Shown piece after piece: positions 46,542 to 54,886 of a stretch of DNA of 64,000 bases. Made by a program: the position numbers and the translations under genes. Position 1 is the stretch's first letter. Each line of letters starts with the position of its first letter. The notes below the pieces were generated by a model. The model had not been told where the DNA came from. It did no database searches and saw nothing but the letters and a program-made list of their open reading frames with translations. Source of the stretch: Arthrobacter sp. B0490 (GTDB taxonomy: Bacteria > Actinomycetota > Actinomycetes > Actinomycetales > Micrococcaceae). The stretch spans positions 62,001 to 126,000 of the forward strand of contig NZ_PJIR01000006.1 of the NCBI RefSeq assembly GCF_002929355.1. The letters are read 5' to 3'.

Positions 46542-46590
46542 TCGTGGAATAGTCCCATCCTATTCCACGACCCGCGGCACTGTATACAGT
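46542..46590 (-). promoter_or_regulatory. Aconitase promoter with two dyads
   Basis: An 11-bp inverted repeat TCGTGGAATAG-N7-CTATTCCACGA (46542-46552/46560-46570) covers a possible -10 (TAGGAT) and the transcript start. A perfect 12-bp palindrome ACTGTATACAGT (46579-46590) contains TATACA at the -35, 18 bp away. The palindrome resembles FadR-type GntR operators. Both look like repressor sites, one possibly for a TCA or iron regulator. Binding proteins unknown. Confidence 0.6.
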
Positions 46591-46641
46591 GGTACACCGT
46601 GTCGGGGGATCTCCCTGTCCCGGCCGAACGCCGGGAGCGGC

Positions 46642-46905
46642 TCACGCCTCGCGACGCGCTCCGCCACTCCGCCCGGGCATGGCCTGCAGCCCGTAGAGGA
46701 GCTCTTCCTGCTCGGGGGACTCGACGCGGCTGTGATCCACCACGGGCCCCGTGCCGGCGATCTCGCGGATCAGTTCGATCCCGGCGATCGCTTCTTCCTT
46801 CGAGGCGTAGAAAGTGGAGACTGCCACGAGCGTTCCATCCGGAGCGGTCAGTTTCACGCGGAAACCGTCATCGTGAGCGTCCACCAGTTTGAAGTAACCT
46901 GCCAT
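46642..46905 (-). CDS. YegP family protein (DUF1508)
   Basis: The 87-residue protein reads MAGYFKLVDAHDDGFRVKLT, then ASKEEAIAGIELIREIAGTG, the single DUF1508 repeat (usual proteins have one or two), followed by a charged tail. YegP-like proteins have a ferredoxin-like fold; some are induced by stress. Start fixed by perfect AAGGAGGT six bases upstream. It has its own promoter at 46954-46982 and shares a leader motif with the gene at 56663. Confidence 0.85.
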   Translation of the reverse strand: MAGYFKLVDAHDDGFRVKLTAPDGTLVAVSTFYASKEEAIAGIELIREIAGTGPVVDHSRVESPEQEELLYGLQAMPGRSGGARREA

Positions 46906-46953
46906 CGTCCTACCTCCTTGTAAGGCGCAACTTCCACAAACCTGCGGCCCCCT

Positions 46954-46982
46954 ATCATAAGCATCCTTACCGACCGGGTTAA
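46954..46982 (-). promoter_or_regulatory. Promoter of the yegP-like gene
   Basis: On the minus strand TTAACC (46977-46982) and TATGAT (46954-46959) are 17 bp apart. The -10 lies inside the motif TAAGGATGCTTATGATA (46953-46969), which reappears with 12 of 17 matches upstream of the gene at 56663. Confidence 0.55.
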
Positions 46983-47120
46983 CCCCTGGAGGCATACCTG
47001 TTCCGGTCCGTGCCGGGCACGCATGGCACAGTGGGAGCGAGGCCTGGACGGACGGGGATCGGGACCGGCGCCACCCCGTCCGAAGCGGCCGACCACCCCG
47101 CCCGAACCTGGAGGAGCAGC

Positions 47121-47591
47121 ATGACCGAGCAGAGCAGTGCAGGCAATCCCGACGGCGCGGCACTCCCCGCGGACCACCCGCTCGGCCCGGCGGAGCCCGT
47201 CCCGCCCCGGGAGAAGAAAGCCCGCCGCGCAGGACAGGACGCCCGGCACGACGACGGGACCGGAGCGCCGCAGGACGCCCGGCACGACGACGGGACCGGC
47301 GCTGCCGCGGGAGGCCCCGGTGGAGCCGATGCCGCGACGGAACGCGACGGCGGAGGGCATGCCGACGACGGCCATCCGGACGCGGATCGGCGTGAGGGCG
47401 TCCTCGACCCCTCGGCGGGTTCGAGGGGTCACCGGGCGGACAGCATCCGGGACGAACAGGGCACCCACGAAGCAGGGGCCGTGCCCGCGGCCTTCGACGG
47501 CGACGGAGCACCGGCGGGTCCCGGGAATCGCCACCCGGAGGACGCGGCGGCCGAACCCGACACCTGGGACAGCGGCGGATCGGGCCGTTAG
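47121..47591 (+). CDS. Disordered acidic protein with internal repeats
   Basis: The 156-residue protein is rich in Gly, Ala, Asp, Pro and charged residues and has no hydrophobic core, so it is intrinsically disordered. It contains two copies of DARHDDGTGA, from a 36-bp DNA repeat (47235-47263 and 47271-47299). Start ATG 47121 has GGAGGAG. No homology recognised; small disordered Gly/Asp-rich proteins of this kind are common beside stress genes in soil actinobacteria. It may be a desiccation or osmotic-stress protein, but this is a guess. Confidence 0.6.
   Translation: MTEQSSAGNPDGAALPADHPLGPAEPVPPREKKARRAGQDARHDDGTGAPQDARHDDGTGAAAGGPGGADAATERDGGGHADDGHPDADRREGVLDPSAGSRGHRADSIRDEQGTHEAGAVPAAFDGDGAPAGPGNRHPEDAAAEPDTWDSGGSGR
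47235..47299 (+). repeat. 36-bp period direct repeat inside the disordered protein gene
   Basis: Two exact 29-bp copies (47235-47263 and 47271-47299) are spaced 36 bp, preserving the reading frame (12 residues). It suggests recent duplication. Confidence 0.85.
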
Positions 47592-47650
47592 GGTCGCCCC
47601 GCGGACGGCGGCAGGCCAGGTCGGGGTGAGCAGGGATCACCGACCAGCGG

Positions 47651-48478
47651 TCAACGGCCCCGGGACGCCAGCCTCGCCACGATCGACGGCGGCATGATCC
47701 GCGCCAGCGCGGTGAGCGCCTTGTACCGGACGCTCGGGACCGACACGGCCTTCCCTGCCGCGGTGTCCCGGAGGGCTTCCCGGACCACGAGCCCCGCATC
47801 GAGCCACAGGAGGGCAGGGACACTCCCCTTGTCCGCACCCATGCGCTGGTGGAAGTCCGTGTGCACGAAGCCCGGGCAGACCGCCGTCACGCGGATCCCC
47901 TCGGGGCCGTAGGCGAGGCTCGCCCACCGGCTGAAGCTGATCATCGCCGCCTTGGCCGCCCCGTAGGTCCCTCGCGGCGTGAACCCCGCGACGCTCGCCA
48001 CGTTGATGATCGTTCCCGCCCCGCGCGGCCGCATCGACTGCAGGGCCGCGTGGGCGAGGGACAGCGGCACCTCGACGTGGATGCGGAGGTGGCGGACCTC
48101 GTCGTCGAGCGGGTTGTCCGCGAAGGGGCGCACCAGCCCGTAGCCAGCATTGTTCACCAGGACCGTCACAGCGGCGCGTCCGCGATCCCGGCCGTACTCC
48201 CCCTCGCGGGGCTCCCCCTCCTCGGGCCCTGCCCCTCCCGGCAGGCCTCCGGCACGGAGGCGCGCGAGCACACGCGCCAGGCCGTCGTCGTCGAGCAGGT
48301 CCGCAGCGATCGTCTCGACGTCGACATCCCATCGGGCGCGGAGGGCGGCAGCCGTCTCCTCGAGCGGAGCCACGGCCCGCGCCACCAGGACCAGGGAGCA
48401 CCCCCGCTCGGCGAACTGGCGTGCGAACTCGGCTCCGATGCCGGAGGTAGCCCCTGTGACGAGGACCGTGTCAGTCAT
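47651..48478 (-). CDS. SDR family oxidoreductase with charged insertion
   Basis: The 275-residue short-chain dehydrogenase has VLVTGATSGIGAEFARQFAE (about 5-24), NNAGYGLVRPFADNPLDDEV, INVASVAGF (Ser) and YGAAK (catalytic Tyr and Lys), and PGFVHTDF. Between residue 75 and 105 it carries an unusual polar insertion (GGLPGGAGPEEGEPREGEYG) not typical of the fold. It resembles DltE/YqjQ-type dehydrogenases. ATG 48478 follows GGAGGG. It is divergent from fdhA; substrate unknown. Confidence 0.88.
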   Translation of the reverse strand: MTDTVLVTGATSGIGAEFARQFAERGCSLVLVARAVAPLEETAAALRARWDVDVETIAADLLDDDGLARVLARLRAGGLPGGAGPEEGEPREGEYGRDRGRAAVTVLVNNAGYGLVRPFADNPLDDEVRHLRIHVEVPLSLAHAALQSMRPRGAGTIINVASVAGFTPRGTYGAAKAAMISFSRWASLAYGPEGIRVTAVCPGFVHTDFHQRMGADKGSVPALLWLDAGLVVREALRDTAAGKAVSVPSVRYKALTALARIMPPSIVARLASRGR

Positions 48479-48666
48479 GGGGCTACCCTCCCCCGACCCG
48501 GCGGGTTCCGCAATACGGCGCGGCCGGTGATGCAACGTCCATGCGACCCCCTGCGCGGTAGGTTCGGCGCTACCGGCCGACTGCGGGCCCTTCCGTCCTG
48601 CGGTCACCGGTTCCAGCGTCCGGGCAGCCGGACGCACCACGAACGGATCGACGAAAAGGAAGTTCC

Positions 48667-49890
48667 ATGAGCGGAAACAGAGCTGTTGCGTACAAGGGAC
48701 CAGGAAAGGTCGAGGTCATCGACATCGACTACCCCACCTTCGAGCTGAAGGACGGACCGGGGGTGAACCCGGCCAACGTGGGTCGGGCCGTGAACCACGG
48801 GGTGATCCTGAAGACCGTCGCCACGAACATCTGCGGATCGGACCAGCACATGGTCCGTGGCCGCACCACCGCGCCGTCGGACCTCGTCCTGGGCCACGAG
48901 ATCACCGGCGAGGTGGTGGAGGTGGGGCGTGACGTCGAGTTCATCAAGAAGGGCGACATCTGCTCGGTGCCCTTCAACATCGCGTGCGGACGGTGCCGCA
49001 ACTGCAAGGAGCGCAAGACCGGCATCTGCCTCAACGTGAACCCCGACCGTCCGGGAAGCGCCTACGGCTACGTGGACATGGGCGGCTGGGTGGGCGGCCA
49101 GGCCGAGTACGTCCTCGTGCCCTACGCGGACTGGAACCTGCTGAAGTTCCCCGACCGGGACCAGGCCCTGGAGAAGATCCTCGATCTGACGATGCTGTCG
49201 GACATCTTCCCCACCGGCTTCCACGGCGCAGTGACGGCCGGGGTCGGCGTCGGCTCCACCGTCTACATCGCGGGTGCCGGCCCTGTGGGCCTGGCCGCCG
49301 CCGCGTCGGCGCAGCTGCTCGGTGCGGCCGTCGTCGTCGTCGGCGACCTCAACGAGGACCGGCTGGCGCAGGCGCGGAGCTTCGGCTGCGAGACCGTCGA
49401 CGTGTCCAAGGGCGATCCGCGCGACCAGCTCGAGCAGCTGCTGGGCGTGCCTGAGGTCGACTGCGGCGTCGACGCCGTCGGTTTCGAGGCGCGCGGCCAC
49501 GGGAGCGGCTCGGCGACGGAGGCGCCGGCCACGGTGCTCAACTCGCTGATGCAGGTGACTGCGGCCGGCGGCGCCCTGGGCATCCCCGGCCTGTACGTCA
49601 CGGGCGATCCGGGAGGTATCGATGAGGCCGCGAAGGTCGGCTCCCTGTCGCTCAGCCTCGGTACCGGCTGGGCGAAGTCGCTGTCCTTCACCACCGGCCA
49701 GTGCCCGGTGATGAAGTACAACCGCGGGCTGATGATGGCGATCCTGCATGATCGCGTCCACATCGCGAAGGCCGTGAACGCGAAGCCGATCGCCCTCGAC
49801 GAGGCACCGCGCGGGTACGAGGAGTTCGACGCCGGAGCGGCCACGAAGTACGTGCTGGATCCCAACGGGTATCTCGCAAAGGCCGCCTGA
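48667..49890 (+). CDS. fdhA: Glutathione-independent formaldehyde dehydrogenase
   Basis: The 407-residue zinc alcohol dehydrogenase superfamily member shows catalytic zinc Cys-His in NICGSDQHMVRG and GHEITGEVVEVG. Structural zinc is held by four Cys in ACGRCRNCKERKTGIC, and NAD by IAGAGPVGLAAAASAQL. The long insertion and ending VLDPNGYLAKAA match Pseudomonas putida FdhA, which oxidises formaldehyde to formate with NAD+ and no glutathione. ATG with AAGGAAG. It ends in a strong terminator. It probably supports methyl-group or methoxy-aromatic metabolism. Confidence 0.93.
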   Translation: MSGNRAVAYKGPGKVEVIDIDYPTFELKDGPGVNPANVGRAVNHGVILKTVATNICGSDQHMVRGRTTAPSDLVLGHEITGEVVEVGRDVEFIKKGDICSVPFNIACGRCRNCKERKTGICLNVNPDRPGSAYGYVDMGGWVGGQAEYVLVPYADWNLLKFPDRDQALEKILDLTMLSDIFPTGFHGAVTAGVGVGSTVYIAGAGPVGLAAAASAQLLGAAVVVVGDLNEDRLAQARSFGCETVDVSKGDPRDQLEQLLGVPEVDCGVDAVGFEARGHGSGSATEAPATVLNSLMQVTAAGGALGIPGLYVTGDPGGIDEAAKVGSLSLSLGTGWAKSLSFTTGQCPVMKYNRGLMMAILHDRVHIAKAVNAKPIALDEAPRGYEEFDAGAATKYVLDPNGYLAKAA

Positions 49891-49913
49891 CATCAGCACC
49901 GGGGCTCCGCCCC

Positions 49914-49949
49914 GGAGAGGGCCCGGACGACGCCGTCCGGGCCCTCTCC
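49914..49949 (+). terminator. Terminator of fdhA
   Basis: A perfect 15-bp stem (49914-49928 with 49935-49949) with loop GACGCC lies 23 bases past the stop. Confidence 0.85.
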
Positions 49950-50054
49950 GTGGGGGTCCCGGAGTGTCCGGCGCCTAGTGTGGCAGACGATTCTCAAATC
50001 GGCCACCTGTAATTCCCTGTTTTTCCTCAATGTCAAGCACGCCGCTGTACCAGT

Positions 50055-50083
50055 TTGGCAACGAATGAAATATGCCCTACGGT
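50055..50083 (+). promoter_or_regulatory. Sigma-A-type promoter of the rpf gene
   Basis: TTGGCA (50055-50060) and TACGGT (50078-50083) are 17 bp apart. The flanks are AT-rich, and the predicted transcript starts near 50090, giving a leader of about 190 bases before the rpf start. Confidence 0.6.
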
Positions 50084-50202
50084 GGAGGCAGTTCCCCGTC
50101 CGGGGAAGCGAAAAGCTGCCGTTCTTCGAGCAGCGATGAATGCCCGGCACCGCTCTCCACCGCTCGTTGCTCAACAGGCGGCTGCCGAACCATGACCTCT
50201 AA

Positions 50203-51003
<801 letters not shown>

Positions 51004-51072
51004 TCAGCCCGCACGTACGGCGGTCCGGGGCCGGACCCCGGACCGTCGTCGAGCCGGACATCTGAACCGGAT

Positions 51073-51107
51073 ACCGGACCCCCGCCTCCTCGAGGCGGGG
51101 GTCCGGT
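51073..51107 (+). terminator. Terminator between rpf and lipoprotein genes
   Basis: A perfect 16-bp stem (51073-51088 with 51092-51107) with loop CTC, followed by GCTTTAA. It lies between convergent genes and may serve both. Confidence 0.85.
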
Positions 51108-51135
51108 GCTTTAAGGCGTGTCGTGCAGGTGCCGG

Positions 51136-51822
51136 TCAGGCGCAGGAGGTGGCGTCGACGTCGATCTTGAGGTCGTGGGCCACCGAGTAGTCCCGCTCGG
51201 GCGTGGAGAAGGCGACGAGGATGTTGTCGGCGCTCCCGTGGGTGGCGCCCTCGGCGAGTTCGACGGTGACGATGATGTTCACGTGGGCGTCGGGCAGGAA
51301 GTCGTAGCCGTCCGCCGGCACAGGCGGGCCGATGGGCTCGGGTGACGCGGTCGGCGTCGGCGTGGGCGTCGCCGTGTGCTCCCCGTGCGCACCCGTCTCG
51401 GCGCCGGGGTGGTGGTGCCCCTCACGGTTGGCCGTCTGGACCATCGACGAGAGGATGACCAGGCCCTGCGGATCGCCCAGGGCCATCTCCCCGAAGGTGA
51501 AGGTCTCCAGCGTCGGGTTGTGGAGCATCACGGTGTAGCGCAGGCGGCTGTCGTCGGGCTGCACCCCGCAGAGTTCGGCACCGTCGATGCCGACGTTCAG
51601 GGGATCGTCGCCGAGCTCGCCGAGGCCGTCCGTCAGGGAGGCCGCCTGGCTGCCGCTGTCGGGGGTGCCCGGCGCGGCAGCCTGGGCCTGCCCGTCCGCC
51701 GTGTTCACGCCGAGGGGGTTGTCCTCGACCGCGCCACATCCGCCGAGGGCGAGCGATGCCGCGAACGCGACGGCGAACAGGGTGGTGCGGCGCCCCGAGG
51801 GCGGTGCAGTCAGAGGGTTCAC
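51136..51822 (-). CDS. Lipoprotein with a conserved globular C-terminus
   Basis: The 228-residue protein begins with a lipoprotein signal peptide: TTLFAVAFAASLALGGCG, with Cys29 as the lipidation site. A polar linker leads to a beta-rich domain (ELCGVQPDDSRLRYTVMLHN, VILSSMVQTANREGHHHPGA), which contains a His-rich loop (HHHPGAETGAHGEHTATP) that could bind metal. No known family. GTG start at 51822. Function unknown; surface-exposed metal-binding protein is possible. Confidence 0.7.
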   Translation of the reverse strand: MNPLTAPPSGRRTTLFAVAFAASLALGGCGAVEDNPLGVNTADGQAQAAAPGTPDSGSQAASLTDGLGELGDDPLNVGIDGAELCGVQPDDSRLRYTVMLHNPTLETFTFGEMALGDPQGLVILSSMVQTANREGHHHPGAETGAHGEHTATPTPTPTASPEPIGPPVPADGYDFLPDAHVNIIVTVELAEGATHGSADNILVAFSTPERDYSVAHDLKIDVDATSCA

Positions 51823-51936
51823 GATCAGCCTGTCCGTATCAGCCGGCCGCCGGACGGCGAACCTCCGGCGCTGGTAGCTGGGATTCGTCGCGTAGCGCCT
51901 CCCGGCTTGGTCCGGGGCCCGCCGATGCGTGCCCGG

Positions 51937-52836
51937 TCAGGCGAGGGGCTTGCCACCGGTGACGCCCAGGACCTCACCGGAGACGTATCGCGCGTCGTTC
52001 GAGGCGAGGAAGACGTACGCACCCGCCAGTTCGGCCGGCTGGCCCATCCGGCCGAGGGGCGTCCCCTCGCCGAAGGACTCCAGCTTCTCGCTGGTGGTGG
52101 TGGCGGGCTGCAGGGGCGTCCAGATGGGCCCCGGCGCGACGGCGTTCACCCGGATGCCGCGCTCCCCCAGCAGCTCGGCGAGGCTGAAGGTCAGGTTGTT
52201 GAGCGCGGCCTTCGTGGCGGCGTAGTCCATGAGGCTCGTGGACGGGTGGTAGCCCTGGATCGACGTGGTGTTGATGATCGAGGCTCCCTCGCTCAGGTGG
52301 GGCAGTGCCGCCTGCGTGAGCCAGATGGTGCCGTACACGTTCGTCTCGAACGTGCGGCGCAGCTGCCCGGCGTCGATGTCGGGCAGGCCCGCGGGCTGGG
52401 CGATATGGAAACCTGCGTTGTTCACGAGGATGTCCAGGCCGCCGAGTCCTTCCAGCACCTGCCGGACGGCCTCGGGCGCATAGGCCTCCTCCCGGAGGTC
52501 GCCCGGCACGGCGAGCGCGGCGCGACCCTCGGCCCGGATGAGCTCGAGGCAGCTGGCCCCGTCCTCCTCCTCCTCGGGCAGGTAGCCGATGGCGACGTCG
52601 GCTCCCTCGCGGGCGAACGCGAGCGCCACCGCCCGGCCGATGCCGGAGTCGCCGCCGGTGATGAAGGCCCTGCGGCCCGCCAGGCGTCCGTGCCCCGTGT
52701 AGCTGTCCTCGCCGTGGTCCGGACGCGGATCCATGCGCTCGGTGAAACCCGGGTACTCCTGCAGTTCTGTGGATACGTCGACGGCGGGACCGCGCGGATC
52801 CTCCTGGTCGAGGGTGCCTGACGGATCGGTGCCCAT
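51937..52836 (-). CDS. SDR family oxidoreductase (YghA/glucose dehydrogenase-like)
   Basis: The 299-residue enzyme has a polar N-terminal extension (residues 1-50, typical of this SDR subgroup: EYPGFTERMDPRPDHGEDSY), the NADP motif FITGGDSGIGRAVALAFARE, NNAGFHIAQ, active-site segment SIINTTSIQGYHPSTSLMDY and YAATK. It resembles general stress SDRs such as YghA/YhxC/YdaD. ATG 52836 with CAGGAG. Divergent from the type III PKS. Confidence 0.88.
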   Translation of the reverse strand: MGTDPSGTLDQEDPRGPAVDVSTELQEYPGFTERMDPRPDHGEDSYTGHGRLAGRRAFITGGDSGIGRAVALAFAREGADVAIGYLPEEEEDGASCLELIRAEGRAALAVPGDLREEAYAPEAVRQVLEGLGGLDILVNNAGFHIAQPAGLPDIDAGQLRRTFETNVYGTIWLTQAALPHLSEGASIINTTSIQGYHPSTSLMDYAATKAALNNLTFSLAELLGERGIRVNAVAPGPIWTPLQPATTTSEKLESFGEGTPLGRMGQPAELAGAYVFLASNDARYVSGEVLGVTGGKPLA

Positions 52837-52883
52837 GGTGCTCCTGCCGGTGGTGGGGAGGGTCAACACTAAGCCTACTGTCA

Positions 52884-52912
52884 TTGTGTTTGTCGCGTGA
52901 GTCATCTAGTAA
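52884..52912 (+). promoter_or_regulatory. Promoter of T3PKS operon, predicted leaderless
   Basis: TTGTGT (52884-52889) and TAGTAA (52907-52912) are 17 bp apart, and the ATG begins eight bases past the -10. The predicted transcription start coincides with the start codon and there is no ribosome site, so the mRNA is probably leaderless. Confidence 0.6.
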
Positions 52913-52919
52913 TGGACTT

Positions 52920-54158
52920 ATGACAGTGATCCTGAGGTCCCTCGAGACAGCCGTGCCCGAGACGATCATGGTGCAGTCCGAGGTCCGCGATGTCTTCGCC
53001 GCACAGCCCGGCCTCACCCGGCTCGGCCGGCGGCTCGTCGGGGCGGCCTTCGACTCCTCAGGGATCGAGACCCGCTACACGGTGCTCGACGAACTCACGC
53101 TCGAGCGGTCCTTCGACGAGCCCGTCTTCTTCGACCGGGAGGAACTGCGGATCCTGTCGCCGAGCACCAAGACCCGCAACGAGGTGTACGCGGAAGAGGG
53201 CACCAAGCTGTTCGTCGAGGCCGCCCGGAAAGCCCTGGCCGCGGCGCCGGGCATCGAGGCCGCCGACGTCACGCACGTCGTCACGGCGTCCTGCACCGGG
53301 TTCTTCGCGCCCGGCCCGGACTACAAGGTCGTCCGCGCCCTCGACCTCGCCCCCTCGGTCCAGCGCTACCACCTGGGCTTCATGGGCTGCTACGCGGCCT
53401 TCCCGGCCCTCCGGTCGGCGAAGGCGTTCTGCGACGCCGATCCGGACGCCGTCGTCCTCGTCATCGCCGCCGAACTGTGCTCGCTCCACGTGCGCTCCTC
53501 CAACAACCCCGACACCATCGTGGGGTCCTCGCTGTTCGCCGACGGCGCCGCCGCTGCGGTCGTCTCCGGACGGGACATCCCCCTGGGCGGACCCGCGCTC
53601 AGCCTCGACCACTTCGAGACCGTGCTGACCCCGGTGGGCGAGGAGGCCATGGCCTGGAACATCGGCGACGAGGGCTTCGAGATGGTCCTCGGCACCTATG
53701 TCCCCCACATCATCGACGAGCACATCGTCGGCGCGCTCGAACCGCTGCTCGCCCGCGACCCCTCACTGCAGGGCCTCGACTACTCCGAGATCGAGCACTG
53801 GGCGATCCACCCGGGCGGCCGCAGCATCCTCGACAAGGTCGAGGCGAAGCTCGGGCTGACCACCCAGCAGCTCGTCCCGGCCCGGGAGACCCTCCGCGAC
53901 TACGGGAACATGAGCAGCGCGACGGTCATGTTCGTGCTGAAGAACATCCTCGACCTGCCGGCGTCCGGGGGGAACGACCGCATCTGCTCCATGGCCTTCG
54001 GCCCCGGCCTGACGGTGGAGACCGCCCTGTTCACCCGGATCGGGGCGATGGCCGGCGATACCAGCGGCACAGGTGCCGCCGCCGCCGCCCCGCAGGTCGT
54101 CGAGGAGGTCGCCGTGCCCTCGGATCTGGAGCCCATCCTCACCGAAGCGGGCGCATGA
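52920..54158 (+). CDS. Type III polyketide synthase (alkylresorcinol/alkylpyrone type)
   Basis: The 412-residue chalcone-synthase-fold enzyme has the full catalytic triad: Cys125 in ASCTGFFAPGPDYKV, His297 in IHPGGRSILDKVE and Asn330 in YGNMSSATVMFVL. It condenses a fatty acyl-CoA starter with malonyl-CoA. Downstream ATGA-overlapping methyltransferase and FAD hydroxylase match the layout of Streptomyces griseus srsABC, which makes methylated, oxidised alkylresorcinol phenolic lipids. The C-terminal 30 residues are an unusual acidic/Ala-rich tail. A leaderless start fits the promoter at 52884. Confidence 0.93.
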   Translation: MTVILRSLETAVPETIMVQSEVRDVFAAQPGLTRLGRRLVGAAFDSSGIETRYTVLDELTLERSFDEPVFFDREELRILSPSTKTRNEVYAEEGTKLFVEAARKALAAAPGIEAADVTHVVTASCTGFFAPGPDYKVVRALDLAPSVQRYHLGFMGCYAAFPALRSAKAFCDADPDAVVLVIAAELCSLHVRSSNNPDTIVGSSLFADGAAAAVVSGRDIPLGGPALSLDHFETVLTPVGEEAMAWNIGDEGFEMVLGTYVPHIIDEHIVGALEPLLARDPSLQGLDYSEIEHWAIHPGGRSILDKVEAKLGLTTQQLVPARETLRDYGNMSSATVMFVLKNILDLPASGGNDRICSMAFGPGLTVETALFTRIGAMAGDTSGTGAAAAAPQVVEEVAVPSDLEPILTEAGA

Positions 54159-54886
54159 GCCGACGGGGGTTCCTCGCCGCCCGGGATCCGGACGCCGTCG
54201 AGGAGATGGACCGGCCGGACTGCGATCCCCGGACGCTCGACCGCACGTACGCGCAGTTCGGCCTCGTCAATGCCGTGGTGTCCGGTTGGCGCCGCACGTA
54301 CACCATGCTCCTCAGGCCGGCGTTCTCGCCGGACCGGACCAATACCCTGCTCGACATCGGATCGGGCGGTGGGGACGTGCCCCGGGCCCTGGCGCGGTGG
54401 GCGCAGCTCGACGGCCTGACGCTCGAGGTGACGGCGATCGATCCCGACGAGCGCGCTCATGCCTATGCGACGTCCCGCCCCGCCCTCCCCGGGCTGACCT
54501 TCCGCCGCGCCCTGAGCTCGGAGCTCGTGGCGCAGGGGGCGGTGTTCGACGCCGTCGTCTCCAACCACGTCCTGCACCACCTGGACGGCTCCGAGTTCGC
54601 AGGCCTCCTGGACGACTCCGAGCAACTGACCCGGCGGGTGGCCGTGCACAGCGACATCGCACGACACCCCGTCGGGTACGCCCTCTTCTCGGCGGGCACC
54701 CTTCCGCTGCCCGGGTCCTACATCCGCCGGGACGGACTCACCTCGATCCGCCGCAGCTACACTCCCGACGAACTGCGGGCCGCGATCGCCGGCCGGCGGA
54801 GCTGGCGTGTACGCACTGCGGCTCCGTTCATCAACCAGCTGGTGCTCGACGGCCCGGACGGGCACGGGACCGCCGGGCATGCATGA
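54155..54886 (+). CDS. Class I SAM-dependent methyltransferase
   Basis: The 243-residue enzyme has motif I LLDIGSGGGDVPRALARWAQ (about 66-85) and TAIDPDERAHAYA with the acidic residue that binds SAM ribose, then FDAVVSNHVLHHLDGSEFAG. It is coupled to the PKS by ATGA overlap. In srs clusters the methylation is done by an ICMT-like membrane enzyme (SrsB); here a soluble methyltransferase takes that place, so the site or timing of methylation may differ. Substrate is probably the alkylresorcinol or quinol made by the PKS. Confidence 0.9.
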   Translation: MSRRGFLAARDPDAVEEMDRPDCDPRTLDRTYAQFGLVNAVVSGWRRTYTMLLRPAFSPDRTNTLLDIGSGGGDVPRALARWAQLDGLTLEVTAIDPDERAHAYATSRPALPGLTFRRALSSELVAQGAVFDAVVSNHVLHHLDGSEFAGLLDDSEQLTRRVAVHSDIARHPVGYALFSAGTLPLPGSYIRRDGLTSIRRSYTPDELRAAIAGRRSWRVRTAAPFINQLVLDGPDGHGTAGHA

